From positions 1 to 12,827 of the forward strand of contig JBPCVX010000137.1 of NCBI GenBank assembly GCA_051010095.1: a stretch of DNA of 12,827 nucleotides, read 5' to 3'. Source of the stretch: CAJQND01 sp051010095 (GTDB lineage Bacteria; Pseudomonadota; Alphaproteobacteria; Rhizobiales; CAJQND01). The notes below the pieces were generated by a model. That model searched no databases. It saw nothing but the letters and a program-made list of their open reading frames with translations, and was not told the origin of the DNA. The position numbers were made by a program, and so were the translations under genes. Of the stretch, positions 1-6,704 are shown one piece after another (the first letter of the stretch is position 1; each line of letters opens with the position of its first letter).

Positions 1-845
1 CGAATAATGTTTGGCGACCATTCACGCGAACCAAATCGCTCTTCGCCATCCTTGAAAATTTCTATCAACTTTGGAGAGATCTCAAGCGGTACGCCCGCAC
101 GCTCAGCGATTGCCTGAAAGATGCCGATATCCTTGGACACCAAATCCATCGTGAAAGTGATATCGCGGCTGCCGTTCAGAATGACCTGGCTTTCCGTTTC
201 GTGGACAAATGAGTTGCCGGACGAAATGCGTATTGCCTCATAGGTGGTTCCCAAATCCATACCAGCCGCTTTCGCGGTCACCAATGCCTCACACAACGTC
301 ACAAGATTAGCAGTGGCAAGATAGTTGGTTAGTACTTTCAAAACCGAAGCGCTTCCAAGAGGTCCAGTATGCAATATCCGACGGCCCATCGCGGTGAGCA
401 GCGGTAACAAGCGGTCAAAAGTTTCCCTGCTACATCCTGCAAATATTGAAATATTCCCCGTTGCCGCCCTGTGACAACCGCCAGACACGGGACAGTCGAC
501 CGGCTCAGCACCAAGCTCTGAGACTTTCTTTCCTAGGCGTTTCACTTCGGCTTCATCTGTCGTACTCATCTCAGCCCAGATTTTTCCAGGTGCCAGACCT
601 GCCAAGATTCCATCTTCAGCTTCCATGACCGCCGCACTCGCTGCTGGCGACGGCAAGCAGGTAATCACAATATCAACGGCTTCAGCCATGGCCTTCGGTG
701 TCTCTGCCCAATGCGCGCCTTGGCCCAAAAACTGCTGCGCTACATCCTTGTCCAGATCGCGCACATAGAGTTCAAATCCGTTGCGCAAAACGCTGCCAGC
801 AAGTTTGCCGCCAACATTTCCCAACCCGATAAATCCAACTTTCAT
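1..845 (-). CDS. 3-hydroxyisobutyrate dehydrogenase-family NAD(P)-dependent reductase (C-terminus cut by window edge)
   Basis: I see 281 codons with no stop, running off the left edge; the family is usually about 290-300 residues, so only a short C-terminal piece is missing. The N-terminus is a Rossmann fold with GLGNVG at residues 7-12. The substrate-binding DCPVSGG motif is at 117-123. The catalytic lysine is K170 with N174 four residues on (KVLTN), and a second conserved lysine is in SKDIGI (K238). All family hallmarks are present, so the enzyme should be active. Members oxidise 3-hydroxyisobutyrate or reduce tartronate semialdehyde and related beta-hydroxyacids; which applies here cannot be told. 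It is the third gene of a minus-strand operon: the ATG lies 16 bp after the previous stop, preceded by GAGGA. The sugar-acid-like context favours a tartronate-semialdehyde-reductase type of role over valine breakdown, but this is inference. Confidence 0.88.
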   Translation of the reverse strand, partial: MKVGFIGLGNVGGKLAGSVLRNGFELYVRDLDKDVAQQFLGQGAHWAETPKAMAEAVDIVITCLPSPAASAAVMEAEDGILAGLAPGKIWAEMSTTDEAEVKRLGKKVSELGAEPVDCPVSGGCHRAATGNISIFAGCSRETFDRLLPLLTAMGRRILHTGPLGSASVLKVLTNYLATANLVTLCEALVTAKAAGMDLGTTYEAIRISSGNSFVHETESQVILNGSRDITFTMDLVSKDIGIFQAIAERAGVPLEISPKLIEIFKDGEERFGSREWSPNII

Positions 846-861
846 ATGATTTTCGTCCTCG

Positions 862-2070
862 CTATCGTACAGGGTCATTACCCATTTCAAGATGCAATTC
901 GTCCCCTTCATAGGGATGTGCATCAGCGACGTCCTCGTTCAACTCCACCCCAAGGCCTGGTGTGTCTGGCGGGATGACATAACCATCCTCCCACTGCATG
1001 GGTTTCTTCAATATTTCTGAGTGAAAACCTCCCCAGCGTTCAATGCTCTCCAGTATGAGAAAGTTCGGCGAGCATGCGCTTATCTGCGCGTTAGCGGCGC
1101 CCTCAATTGGGCCGCAGTAGAGATGCGGCGCCAGATGCGCGTAATATGTCTCAGCCAGCCCTGCGATTTTCTTCGCCTCAAGCAATCCTCCAACCCGGCC
1201 AAGTGCCATTTGCAAAATTGATGCGGCTTGATTTTCAAGAACACGAGCGAATTCATATTTGGTGCACAATCTTTCCCCAGTGGCGATTGGGATGCTTGTT
1301 TGACGTGCCACACGACCCATTTCTCGCGGATTCTCTGGCGGTGTTGGCTCTTCAAACCACAGCGGGTCATATGGCTCCAGCCGTTTCGCCAAGCGAATTG
1401 CGCCAGCTGTCGAAAATTGTCCATGGGTGCCGAACAGCATATCGGCTTTGTTGCCAACCGCCTCGCGAATGCGCTTTACGAATTGTTCTGAACGATCAAG
1501 TTCTTCAAGTGTTGGCATGCCACCGTCATAAACAGTGTAGGGACCCGCAGGATCAAATTTTACCGCAGTGAATCCCATATCGACATAATCTTGTGCACGC
1601 TGTGCAGCTGTGTCGGGGTTTACGTACACATGTTTTTCATCGGGTGTTTCAGGATAAACGTCGCCAGAATCGGGGTAAATGTAAGTGTAAGAGCGCAGTT
1701 TTTCGTGCACCTTTCCACCTAAAAGCTCATAAACCGGCTTGTTGCACTCCTTACCGATAATGTCCCAGAGCGCCATCTCTATACCGCTTAGAACACCCAT
1801 CAGTGAAATGTCAGGGCGTAAAGAATATCCGCGACCATAAACCCTGCGCCATAAACGTTCGATGTGGAAAGGGTTTGACCCCATCACTTCGCGTTCACAC
1901 ACGTCGGCAATCATATGTTGCATTGTGCGCGGATTGAATGTTGCACCGTAGACCTCGCCGTACCCAACGACACCACTATCTGTGACAAGTTTGATGAAGA
2001 TAAAGTACCGTCCCCCAAAATGAGGTGGCGGATTTCCGACTACCCAAGTCTTATAATCCGTAATTTTCAT
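862..2070 (-). CDS. mandelate racemase/muconate lactonizing enzyme-family protein (enolase superfamily), probable sugar-acid dehydratase
   Basis: 402 residues, normal for the family. It has the enolase-superfamily layout: an N-terminal capping domain (about 1-125, with GIEMALWDIIGK near 96-107) and a C-terminal beta/alpha barrel. Expected active-site positions visible by comparison with D-galactonate dehydratase (DgoD) are K171, H216, E240/E241 (FEEP), E266 (TGER), H316 (APH) and E341. The usual metal-binding Asp two residues before the first catalytic His is Gly here (G214-T-H216), and the Asp that normally pairs with the second His (ILQPD in DgoD) is Ala (A289 in ILQMAL). Family members dehydrate aldonic acids to 2-keto-3-deoxy acids, or racemise or cycloisomerise acids; the substrate is unknown. 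Start is ATG with GGAAAG 4 bases upstream; only 9 bp separate it from the preceding dehydrogenase stop, so the two are almost certainly co-transcribed. Confidence 0.88.
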   Translation of the reverse strand: MKITDYKTWVVGNPPPHFGGRYFIFIKLVTDSGVVGYGEVYGATFNPRTMQHMIADVCEREVMGSNPFHIERLWRRVYGRGYSLRPDISLMGVLSGIEMALWDIIGKECNKPVYELLGGKVHEKLRSYTYIYPDSGDVYPETPDEKHVYVNPDTAAQRAQDYVDMGFTAVKFDPAGPYTVYDGGMPTLEELDRSEQFVKRIREAVGNKADMLFGTHGQFSTAGAIRLAKRLEPYDPLWFEEPTPPENPREMGRVARQTSIPIATGERLCTKYEFARVLENQAASILQMALGRVGGLLEAKKIAGLAETYYAHLAPHLYCGPIEGAANAQISACSPNFLILESIERWGGFHSEILKKPMQWEDGYVIPPDTPGLGVELNEDVADAHPYEGDELHLEMGNDPVR

Positions 2071-2079
2071 GCGCTTTCC

Positions 2080-3159
2080 TCAAAACATAATCACGTTGCG
2101 CAAAGCATCGCCGCGCTTAACTGACGCGATTGCGTCATTTATCTCTTCCAGCATGTAACGGCCAGTGATCAATTCATCCAGCTTTAAACGGCCTTGCAAA
2201 TACATATCGGCCAGCAGAGGCACGTCAATTTGAACGCGCGCTGAGCCCATTTTCGACCCTAGAATGCGTTGTGAAAGAGCTGCAAATGTACCTGGATCAT
2301 ATTCGGCCATCACATTGCTGGGGGGCATGCCAACGATCACTGCGCTTCCGCCGCTGGCCAGATAGGCCAATGCATTGTCTATGACAGGTTTAACGCCAAC
2401 TGTTACGAAAACATAATCCGCACCGCGCTGATCGGTAATCGCTTGCACTTGAGCAACTGCACCTGCATCACTTGCTTGAATGCAATGCGTTGCGCCAAAT
2501 TTACGAGCTGCCTCCAGCTTATTTTGCGCAACATCCAAGGCAATGACCGTCTTGGCGCCCCGCAAGGCCGCTCCTTGGATAGAGTTTAAACCAACCCCAC
2601 CGCAGCCGATAACCACGACATGCGCGCCTGCAGGCACGTCTGCCGTATTCCACACTGCACCCAAACCAGTAATAACGCCGCATGCCAAAAGCGACGCGCT
2701 GTCTACAGGAATGTCTTGAGATATTTTGACAACTTGAGAACGGTGAACCGTTGCAAACTCGGCGAACGCTCCAGTGCGTAATCCATGACCGATCGTATCA
2801 CCAGCTTGGTCTTTCAGAGGCGAGCTCTCATCGAGCGCAAAGCTTGTGTCACACATAACCTGACGACCTTGCGCGCAATAATGGCATTCGCCACAGCTTC
2901 TGATCAAAGTAACAACCACAAAATCGCCTGCTTGTATGTCAGAAACGCCGGGGCCAACTTGCGCGACAATACCAGAGGCCTCGTGACCCCATATAGCAGG
3001 CAAGGCACCGCCCCAACCACCTTCAATAAAGGTTATGTCGGAGTGGCAAATCGCACAGGCGGATATCTTTATCTGAACCTCGTCTTCTCCAGGTTCTGCA
3101 AGATGCACATTCTCAATTGTTAAAGGCTGGCCAAATTCACGGCAAACTGCAGCTTTCAC
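2080..3159 (-). CDS. zinc-dependent alcohol dehydrogenase (medium-chain dehydrogenase/reductase family)
   Basis: 359 residues, the full family length. Catalytic zinc ligands are visible as C38 (ACAICHSD), H59-E60 (GHE) and C160. The structural zinc site is C89, C92, C95 and C103 (CxxCxxCx7C). The nucleotide-binding GxGGVG sits at 185-190, with D209 at the end of the second strand, which points to NAD rather than NADP. The protein should be a soluble cytoplasmic enzyme oxidising an alcohol or polyol, or reducing an aldehyde; the class III-like N-terminal pattern resembles S-(hydroxymethyl)glutathione dehydrogenase relatives, but substrate is not decidable. The start is GTG, chosen because AGGGGAA lies 4 bases upstream and the protein then begins with the usual MKAAV. 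It is the first gene of the three-gene minus-strand operon and faces a divergent cytochrome c gene across 128 bp. Confidence 0.92.
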   Translation of the reverse strand: MKAAVCREFGQPLTIENVHLAEPGEDEVQIKISACAICHSDITFIEGGWGGALPAIWGHEASGIVAQVGPGVSDIQAGDFVVVTLIRSCGECHYCAQGRQVMCDTSFALDESSPLKDQAGDTIGHGLRTGAFAEFATVHRSQVVKISQDIPVDSASLLACGVITGLGAVWNTADVPAGAHVVVIGCGGVGLNSIQGAALRGAKTVIALDVAQNKLEAARKFGATHCIQASDAGAVAQVQAITDQRGADYVFVTVGVKPVIDNALAYLASGGSAVIVGMPPSNVMAEYDPGTFAALSQRILGSKMGSARVQIDVPLLADMYLQGRLKLDELITGRYMLEEINDAIASVKRGDALRNVIMF

Positions 3160-3188
3160 ACGCTTCCCCTACGTCTATCTGTATTTCT

Positions 3189-3219
3189 TGTGAAACATTC
3201 TTGACCTATGTGTAAACAT
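3189..3219. promoter_or_regulatory. Two direct TGTG(T)AAACAT repeats flanking a -35-like element in the divergent promoter region
   Basis: TGTGAAACAT (3189-3198) and TGTGTAAACAT (3209-3219) are near copies whose AAACAT parts are exactly 21 bp apart, two helical turns, so a regulator could bind both on one face. Between them is TTGACC (3201-3206), a good -35 for the rightward cytochrome gene, although only a weak AAAATT-type -10 follows at the right distance. The region lies between the start of the alcohol dehydrogenase operon and the cytochrome c gene. Each copy has a TGT...ACA core, like sites of several GntR- or LacI-type catabolic regulators. No regulator gene is visible in the window, so its identity is unknown. 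Confidence 0.4.
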
Positions 3220-3287
3220 CAGAAAATTTCACCATTGGATTAGCAGGCACAACGCAATACCCTGTTGCTTTGTTTGGGAGCCAAAAC

Positions 3288-4205
3288 ATGCGCGCGTTCA
3301 TCAGGATCATAATTCTCGTCGGCTTTGCTGGGCTTGCCGCCTTTTGGTTCATCACGATGCCAAAGACATTGAGCAAAGCTGATTTGCCAACGTCTCCCGG
3401 CGATGTCGAACACGGAAAGTATATTTTTTACGCTTCGGGATGTGCGTCTTGTCACGCAGCCCCCGATGCCAAGGGTGAGGAAAAATTCAAACTCGCCGGC
3501 GGGCACGCGTTTAAGACACCCTTTGGCACATTCTATGCGCCAAACATATCAACTGATACAGAACAAGGCATTGGAGGCTGGAGCACGCTTGATTTTGTTA
3601 ACGCTGTCATGCGTGGTGTAAGTCCTCGCGGCCAACACTATTATCCCGCATTTCCCTATTTGTCTTATCAGCACATGAACATTAAGGACGCCATTGATTT
3701 GAAAGCATTTATGGACACATTGCCTGCAGTTAAATCCAATGTTCCAGAGCATGATCTACCACTCCCTTTCAAATTTCGCCGCCTGCTTGGTGGTTGGAAG
3801 TTTCTGTTTATGAACTATAAGCCGTTCGAGGCAGATCCATCAGCGGATGAACAAGTAAATCGGGGTGCCTATCTTGCGCGCGCGCTTGCCCATTGTGGAG
3901 AGTGCCATACACCGCGTAATTTCTTAGGGGGACCTGAAAACGATTGGTATCTCGCAGGTGGACCTTCGCCTGAAGGAAAAGGTTCAATCCCCAATATTAC
4001 ACCCAGCAAAGATGGCATAGGAAACTGGAGCGCTGCGGATATCGCATCTTCTTTGGAAACGGGTTTCACACCGGATTATGATAGTTTCGGCGGATCCATG
4101 GTGGCTGTACAGGAGAATATGGCACATCTGACAAAAGAAGATCGAGACGCAATCGCTGCCTATTTGAAAACCGTTCCACCGCGCCCCAGTAGAAACAAAA
4201 AATAG
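3288..4205 (+). CDS. membrane-anchored diheme cytochrome c
   Basis: 305 residues. An N-terminal hydrophobic stretch (about 5-23) acts as signal sequence or membrane anchor, placing the rest in the periplasm. Two class I cytochrome domains follow, with covalent haem motifs CASCH (52-56) and CGECH (203-207). M130 (SYQHM) and M271 (GGSM) are the likely axial ligands. The folds and motifs such as PAFPYLSY and the YLxxLPP-type ends resemble cytochrome subunits of membrane alcohol or gluconate dehydrogenases, but those usually carry three haems and this has two, and no partner dehydrogenase subunit is visible beside it. It probably passes electrons from a periplasmic dehydrogenase to quinone or a terminal oxidase. 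Start ATG was chosen for GGGAG 7 bases upstream; a TTG 18 bases earlier is in frame but lacks such a site. It converges with the next gene, 11 bp between stops. Confidence 0.88.
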   Translation: MRAFIRIIILVGFAGLAAFWFITMPKTLSKADLPTSPGDVEHGKYIFYASGCASCHAAPDAKGEEKFKLAGGHAFKTPFGTFYAPNISTDTEQGIGGWSTLDFVNAVMRGVSPRGQHYYPAFPYLSYQHMNIKDAIDLKAFMDTLPAVKSNVPEHDLPLPFKFRRLLGGWKFLFMNYKPFEADPSADEQVNRGAYLARALAHCGECHTPRNFLGGPENDWYLAGGPSPEGKGSIPNITPSKDGIGNWSAADIASSLETGFTPDYDSFGGSMVAVQENMAHLTKEDRDAIAAYLKTVPPRPSRNKK

Positions 4206-4216
4206 AGTTTTTGAGC

Positions 4217-4861
4217 TTAGTTTACGTCCGTGACGACCTGGCTTACTTGCGCCCAATAGCGCCAGTTTTTTGGTTCTCGCAGATTGTTGACACTGAATTT
4301 CTGTTCAAATTCTTTTTGTGCACCTGGCCCAAGGCCAAGACCATAAAAGGAAACCGTCTGGCTTCCTGAGAGGTTACAGGCACTTTGGAGCTCTTGGCGG
4401 CTTGCCTTTTCCTGTGGTGTGTCGAAATAAATCGGGCAAGAATAGATCGAGATTTCAAAGCTCACATCACGTGCGGTATATTCTTTAGATGTGTTTTCAA
4501 CCGCACCAGAAAAAATCCAAGAGCGCAGGTCTGGCTGCTCAACGCGATTACCACTACCGTCCCAACTCACCTGAACACCATTACGCAAATTGCGGCGCAA
4601 TACAGCGATTTCATCAGTTTTTATTGCAAATCGGGATCTGGCTGCCGCACGTTCACTCTCTGCGACTTGGCGTTCTTGGCTGGGCTCGCGCAGCTTTTCG
4701 GATTGTCTGCCCACCGGCTCATTAAAAATATAAAAATAGGTGCCTATCGCCACAGAAATTATCGAAATAACTGCAAAAGCAATGCCGCGCGTCGCTTTGG
4801 ATTCTGTGAAAAGCCACGCAAGCACAAATGCAACAACAAGAACAAATACCCAACCAATCAC
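4217..4861 (-). CDS. hypothetical membrane protein with two N-terminal transmembrane helices and an FxLYD-like C-terminal domain
   Basis: I do not recognise this gene. Counting from the GTG start there are 214 residues. Two hydrophobic segments (about 2-19 and 26-46) are joined by a short loop containing K and R, which by the positive-inside rule puts the loop in the cytoplasm and the C-terminal part outside. A charged, helix-prone stretch follows (about 52-93), perhaps a coiled coil. The C-terminal half contains SGAVENTSKEYTARDVSFEI (118-137), which resembles FxLYD-type beta-sandwich domains, and two cysteines (C142, C162) that could form a disulphide in the periplasm. The GTG start was preferred because GTGAGG lies 5 bases upstream; a TTG at 4882 gives 7 more residues but its GGAAG is almost touching the start codon. 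The neighbours do not suggest a function. Confidence 0.68.
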   Translation of the reverse strand: MIGWVFVLVVAFVLAWLFTESKATRGIAFAVISIISVAIGTYFYIFNEPVGRQSEKLREPSQERQVAESERAAARSRFAIKTDEIAVLRRNLRNGVQVSWDGSGNRVEQPDLRSWIFSGAVENTSKEYTARDVSFEISIYSCPIYFDTPQEKASRQELQSACNLSGSQTVSFYGLGLGPGAQKEFEQKFSVNNLREPKNWRYWAQVSQVVTDVN

Positions 4862-4931
4862 GCGCGCCTCACCATTTTTCAATCTTCCAACATACCGGAT
4901 TACCGCATGATATGGCGATCACCAAGGGCAT

Positions 4932-4989
4932 CGTCAATCCATACCATCATTCATTCTCAATCTATGGAAGCATTGAGATACGTCAATCC
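4932..4989. promoter_or_regulatory. Inverted repeat and repeated TCAAT elements upstream of the thiolase gene
   Basis: The divergent gap between the membrane protein and the thiolase holds a perfect inverted repeat, TCTCAAT (4955-4961) and ATTGAGA (4972-4978), with a 10-base spacer. It is flanked by two identical copies of CGTCAATCC at 4932-4940 and 4981-4989. The TCAAT core thus occurs four times, three in one orientation and once reversed. This looks like a possible operator for one or both divergent genes. The regulator is not known, and an RNA hairpin in the thiolase leader is an alternative reading. Confidence 0.35.
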
Positions 4990-5031
4990 TGATGTTAAAT
5001 GAGCATCGGAACAATCAGGGAGCTTAATTTC

Positions 5032-6216
5032 ATGTCGCGCGAAGTGGTCATTTTATCTGGTGTACGCACCGCAATCGGAACATTCGGTGGAGCTTTAAAA
5101 GACACCGCGCCAATTGATTTGGCTGGCCAATGCACCAAAGAAGCCTTGGGTCGCGCGGAAACGGATGCAAGCGAAGTCGGCCATGTGGTCTTCGGAAACG
5201 TCATCCACACAGAGCCGCGCGATATGTATCTTTCGCGTGTCGCAATGATTGATGCAGGAATCCCCAAAGAGACGCCCGCGCTCACTTGCAACAGGCTATG
5301 CGGCTCCGGCGCACAAGCGATTGTGTCTGCGGCACAAACAGTAATGCTTGGTGATGCGGATGTGGCAATTGCGGGTGGAGCGGAGGCCATGTCCCGTGCC
5401 CCTTATGCATCTCTTAATGCGCGCTTTGGGGTAAAAATGGGAAATGCTGGCATGACCGACATGATGCTGGGCGCGCTTAATGACCCATTTGGAAATGGCC
5501 ATATGGGTGTCACTGCCGAAAATGTTGCAAAGAAATACCAGATCAATCGCGAGAAGCAGGATGCTTTTGCCGCAGAAAGCCAAGCCCGTGCCCAACACGC
5601 AATCAATGAAGGTCGTTTTAAAAGCCAGATACTGCCGGTCGAAGTGAGAAAAGGCCGTGATATGGTCATGTTCGATACCGATGAGCATGTGCGCGGTGAA
5701 ACCACCCAAGAAAGTCTTTCTGGCTTGCGGCCTGTCTTCGATAAAGAAGGTTCTGTTACTGCGGGCAATTCTTCAGGTATTAACGATGGCGCAGCAGCAC
5801 TTGTGCTGATGGATGCAGAGACTGCTGATAAGGCAGGTCGCAAGCCAGTGGCAAAAATTCTTGGTTATGCTCATGCAGGTGTTGCACCGGAAATTATGGG
5901 AATTGGACCTGTTCCCGCCGTCCAGAACCTTTTGGAACGCACCGGATTAAAAGCCGAAGATTTCGATGTAATCGAATCCAACGAAGCGTTCGCTGCACAA
6001 GCATGCGCGGTTAATCAGGAACTCGGCCTTGATGAAACCAAAGTAAATCCCAATGGCGGCGCGATCGCGCTCGGCCACCCGGTTGGTGCAACAGGTGCAA
6101 TTATTGCTGTAAAGGCCATTAATGAGCTTCACCGCATTGGCGGACGATACGGCCTGGTAACAATGTGCATCGGGGGTGGTCAGGGTATCGCGCTGGCGAT
6201 TGAGGCGGTTCATTAA
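5032..6216 (+). CDS. acetyl-CoA C-acyltransferase (thiolase; beta-ketothiolase type)
   Basis: 394 residues, full thiolase length. The nucleophilic cysteine is C90 in NRLCGSGAQ. NEAF holds N317, GHPVGATG holds H349, and the second catalytic cysteine is C379 in MCIGGGQG, all at the positions expected from Zoogloea thiolase (C89, H348, C378). The enzyme either condenses two acetyl-CoA to acetoacetyl-CoA (ketone-body or polyhydroxybutyrate route) or cleaves 3-ketoacyl-CoA in beta-oxidation. The pattern looks closest to the broad-range BktB/PhaA-like group, but no neighbouring reductase or synthase settles the direction. ATG at 5032 was chosen because AGGGAG ends 9 bases upstream and the protein then begins MSREVVILSG as usual; an ATG at 4999 lacks a ribosome site. 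The gene stands alone and its stop overlaps that of the convergent rhodanese gene. Confidence 0.94.
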   Translation: MSREVVILSGVRTAIGTFGGALKDTAPIDLAGQCTKEALGRAETDASEVGHVVFGNVIHTEPRDMYLSRVAMIDAGIPKETPALTCNRLCGSGAQAIVSAAQTVMLGDADVAIAGGAEAMSRAPYASLNARFGVKMGNAGMTDMMLGALNDPFGNGHMGVTAENVAKKYQINREKQDAFAAESQARAQHAINEGRFKSQILPVEVRKGRDMVMFDTDEHVRGETTQESLSGLRPVFDKEGSVTAGNSSGINDGAAALVLMDAETADKAGRKPVAKILGYAHAGVAPEIMGIGPVPAVQNLLERTGLKAEDFDVIESNEAFAAQACAVNQELGLDETKVNPNGGAIALGHPVGATGAIIAVKAINELHRIGGRYGLVTMCIGGGQGIALAIEAVH

Positions 6217-6635
6217 GGCTTTGGCGCATCCTTTAGCGGCAAGCTCGCCTTAAGCCATCCAGGACCAGCTGATGAACCCAGCACACCTTCGGAAACATCA
6301 TAAATCTTGGTGTATCCGCGGCGCAGCAATTGCGCTTGCAGCCATTGTGAGCGCCCACCAGTTGCACAGATAAGCGCTATAGGTTTGGTCTTATCGCCCT
6401 CAATAGCCGATTCTAAGTTTCGAAGAAACTCGGCACTATGCATCGAAATCGTCTGCGCCGATGCGCCAACCTTGGTCTCCCGCCACTCTTGTGGTGTGCG
6501 GATATCAACCAACAAAATTTCGCCAGTTTGTGCCAGCTTGTGCGCATCTTGCACAGAAAGTTTGTCGGCTGCCTGCACCATGGACGGAGCCATAATGCAA
6601 ATCAAAACAACAATAAATGAACGTATAAACTTCAT
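6213..6635 (-). CDS. exported rhodanese-like domain protein
   Basis: 140 residues. The N-terminus is a signal peptide: K and R, a hydrophobic core (about 6-17), then a VQA-AD-type cleavage site near residue 22. One rhodanese domain follows, with the first conserved strand LLVDIRTPQEW (41-51) and the active-site loop CATGGRS, catalytic C90. With cysteine present it could carry sulphur as a persulphide in the periplasm; donor and acceptor are unknown. The W50/R52-type start of the domain and the CxxGxRS loop match single-domain PspE/GlpE-like proteins. No Shine-Dalgarno sequence is seen before the ATG, and an in-frame stop just upstream leaves no other start. It converges on the thiolase with overlapping stop codons and diverges from glnD across 68 bp. 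Confidence 0.85.
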   Translation of the reverse strand: MKFIRSFIVVLICIMAPSMVQAADKLSVQDAHKLAQTGEILLVDIRTPQEWRETKVGASAQTISMHSAEFLRNLESAIEGDKTKPIALICATGGRSQWLQAQLLRRGYTKIYDVSEGVLGSSAGPGWLKASLPLKDAPKP

Positions 6636-6676
6636 GAGAGCTTGCTAGCATGTTCTTGGTTCACCAGGTACTCAAC

Positions 6677-6704
6677 TTTACGACACGTGTCGTTACAGTA
6701 TAAA
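6677..6704 (+). promoter_or_regulatory. Candidate glnD promoter with -35 TTTACG and -10 TATAAA
   Basis: TTTACG (6677-6682) and TATAAA (6699-6704) are separated by 16 bp, an acceptable sigma-70-type pair. If used, transcription would begin at about 6711-6713, on or just before the second possible glnD ATG (6713), giving a leaderless or nearly leaderless message. This agrees with the absence of a Shine-Dalgarno sequence before either ATG. The assignment rests on sequence resemblance only. Confidence 0.35.
6680..6693. promoter_or_regulatory. Perfect 14-bp palindrome, candidate operator between the rhodanese gene and glnD
   Basis: ACGACACGTGTCGT is identical to its reverse complement over all 14 bases, with no spacer. 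It sits in the 68-bp divergent gap, between the candidate -35 and -10 elements of glnD, where a bound repressor or a DNA-twisting activator would act directly. A zero-spacer palindrome makes a poor RNA hairpin, so a DNA-binding dimer is the more natural reading. The protein is unknown; a site for NtrC would look different. Confidence 0.5.

Noticed and set aside
1107..1571. A 154-codon plus-strand open frame opposite the MR/MLE-family gene
   Set aside because: No recognisable motif; it lies wholly inside a well-supported gene on the other strand.
3270..3287. Longer N-terminus of the cytochrome c from a TTG start
   Set aside because: The GGGAG ribosome site lies inside this stretch and is ideally spaced for ATG 3288, and the shorter form begins directly with a proper signal anchor.
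4385..5002. A 205-codon open frame on the plus strand opposite the membrane protein and its leader
   Set aside because: Its translation has no domain or coherent hydrophobic pattern, it has no ribosome site, and the opposite strand encodes a protein with clear membrane helices and domain structure.
5403..5843. A 146-codon minus-strand open frame inside the thiolase gene
   Set aside because: The serine- and alanine-rich translation is typical of an antisense shadow, and the thiolase motifs on the plus strand are unambiguous.
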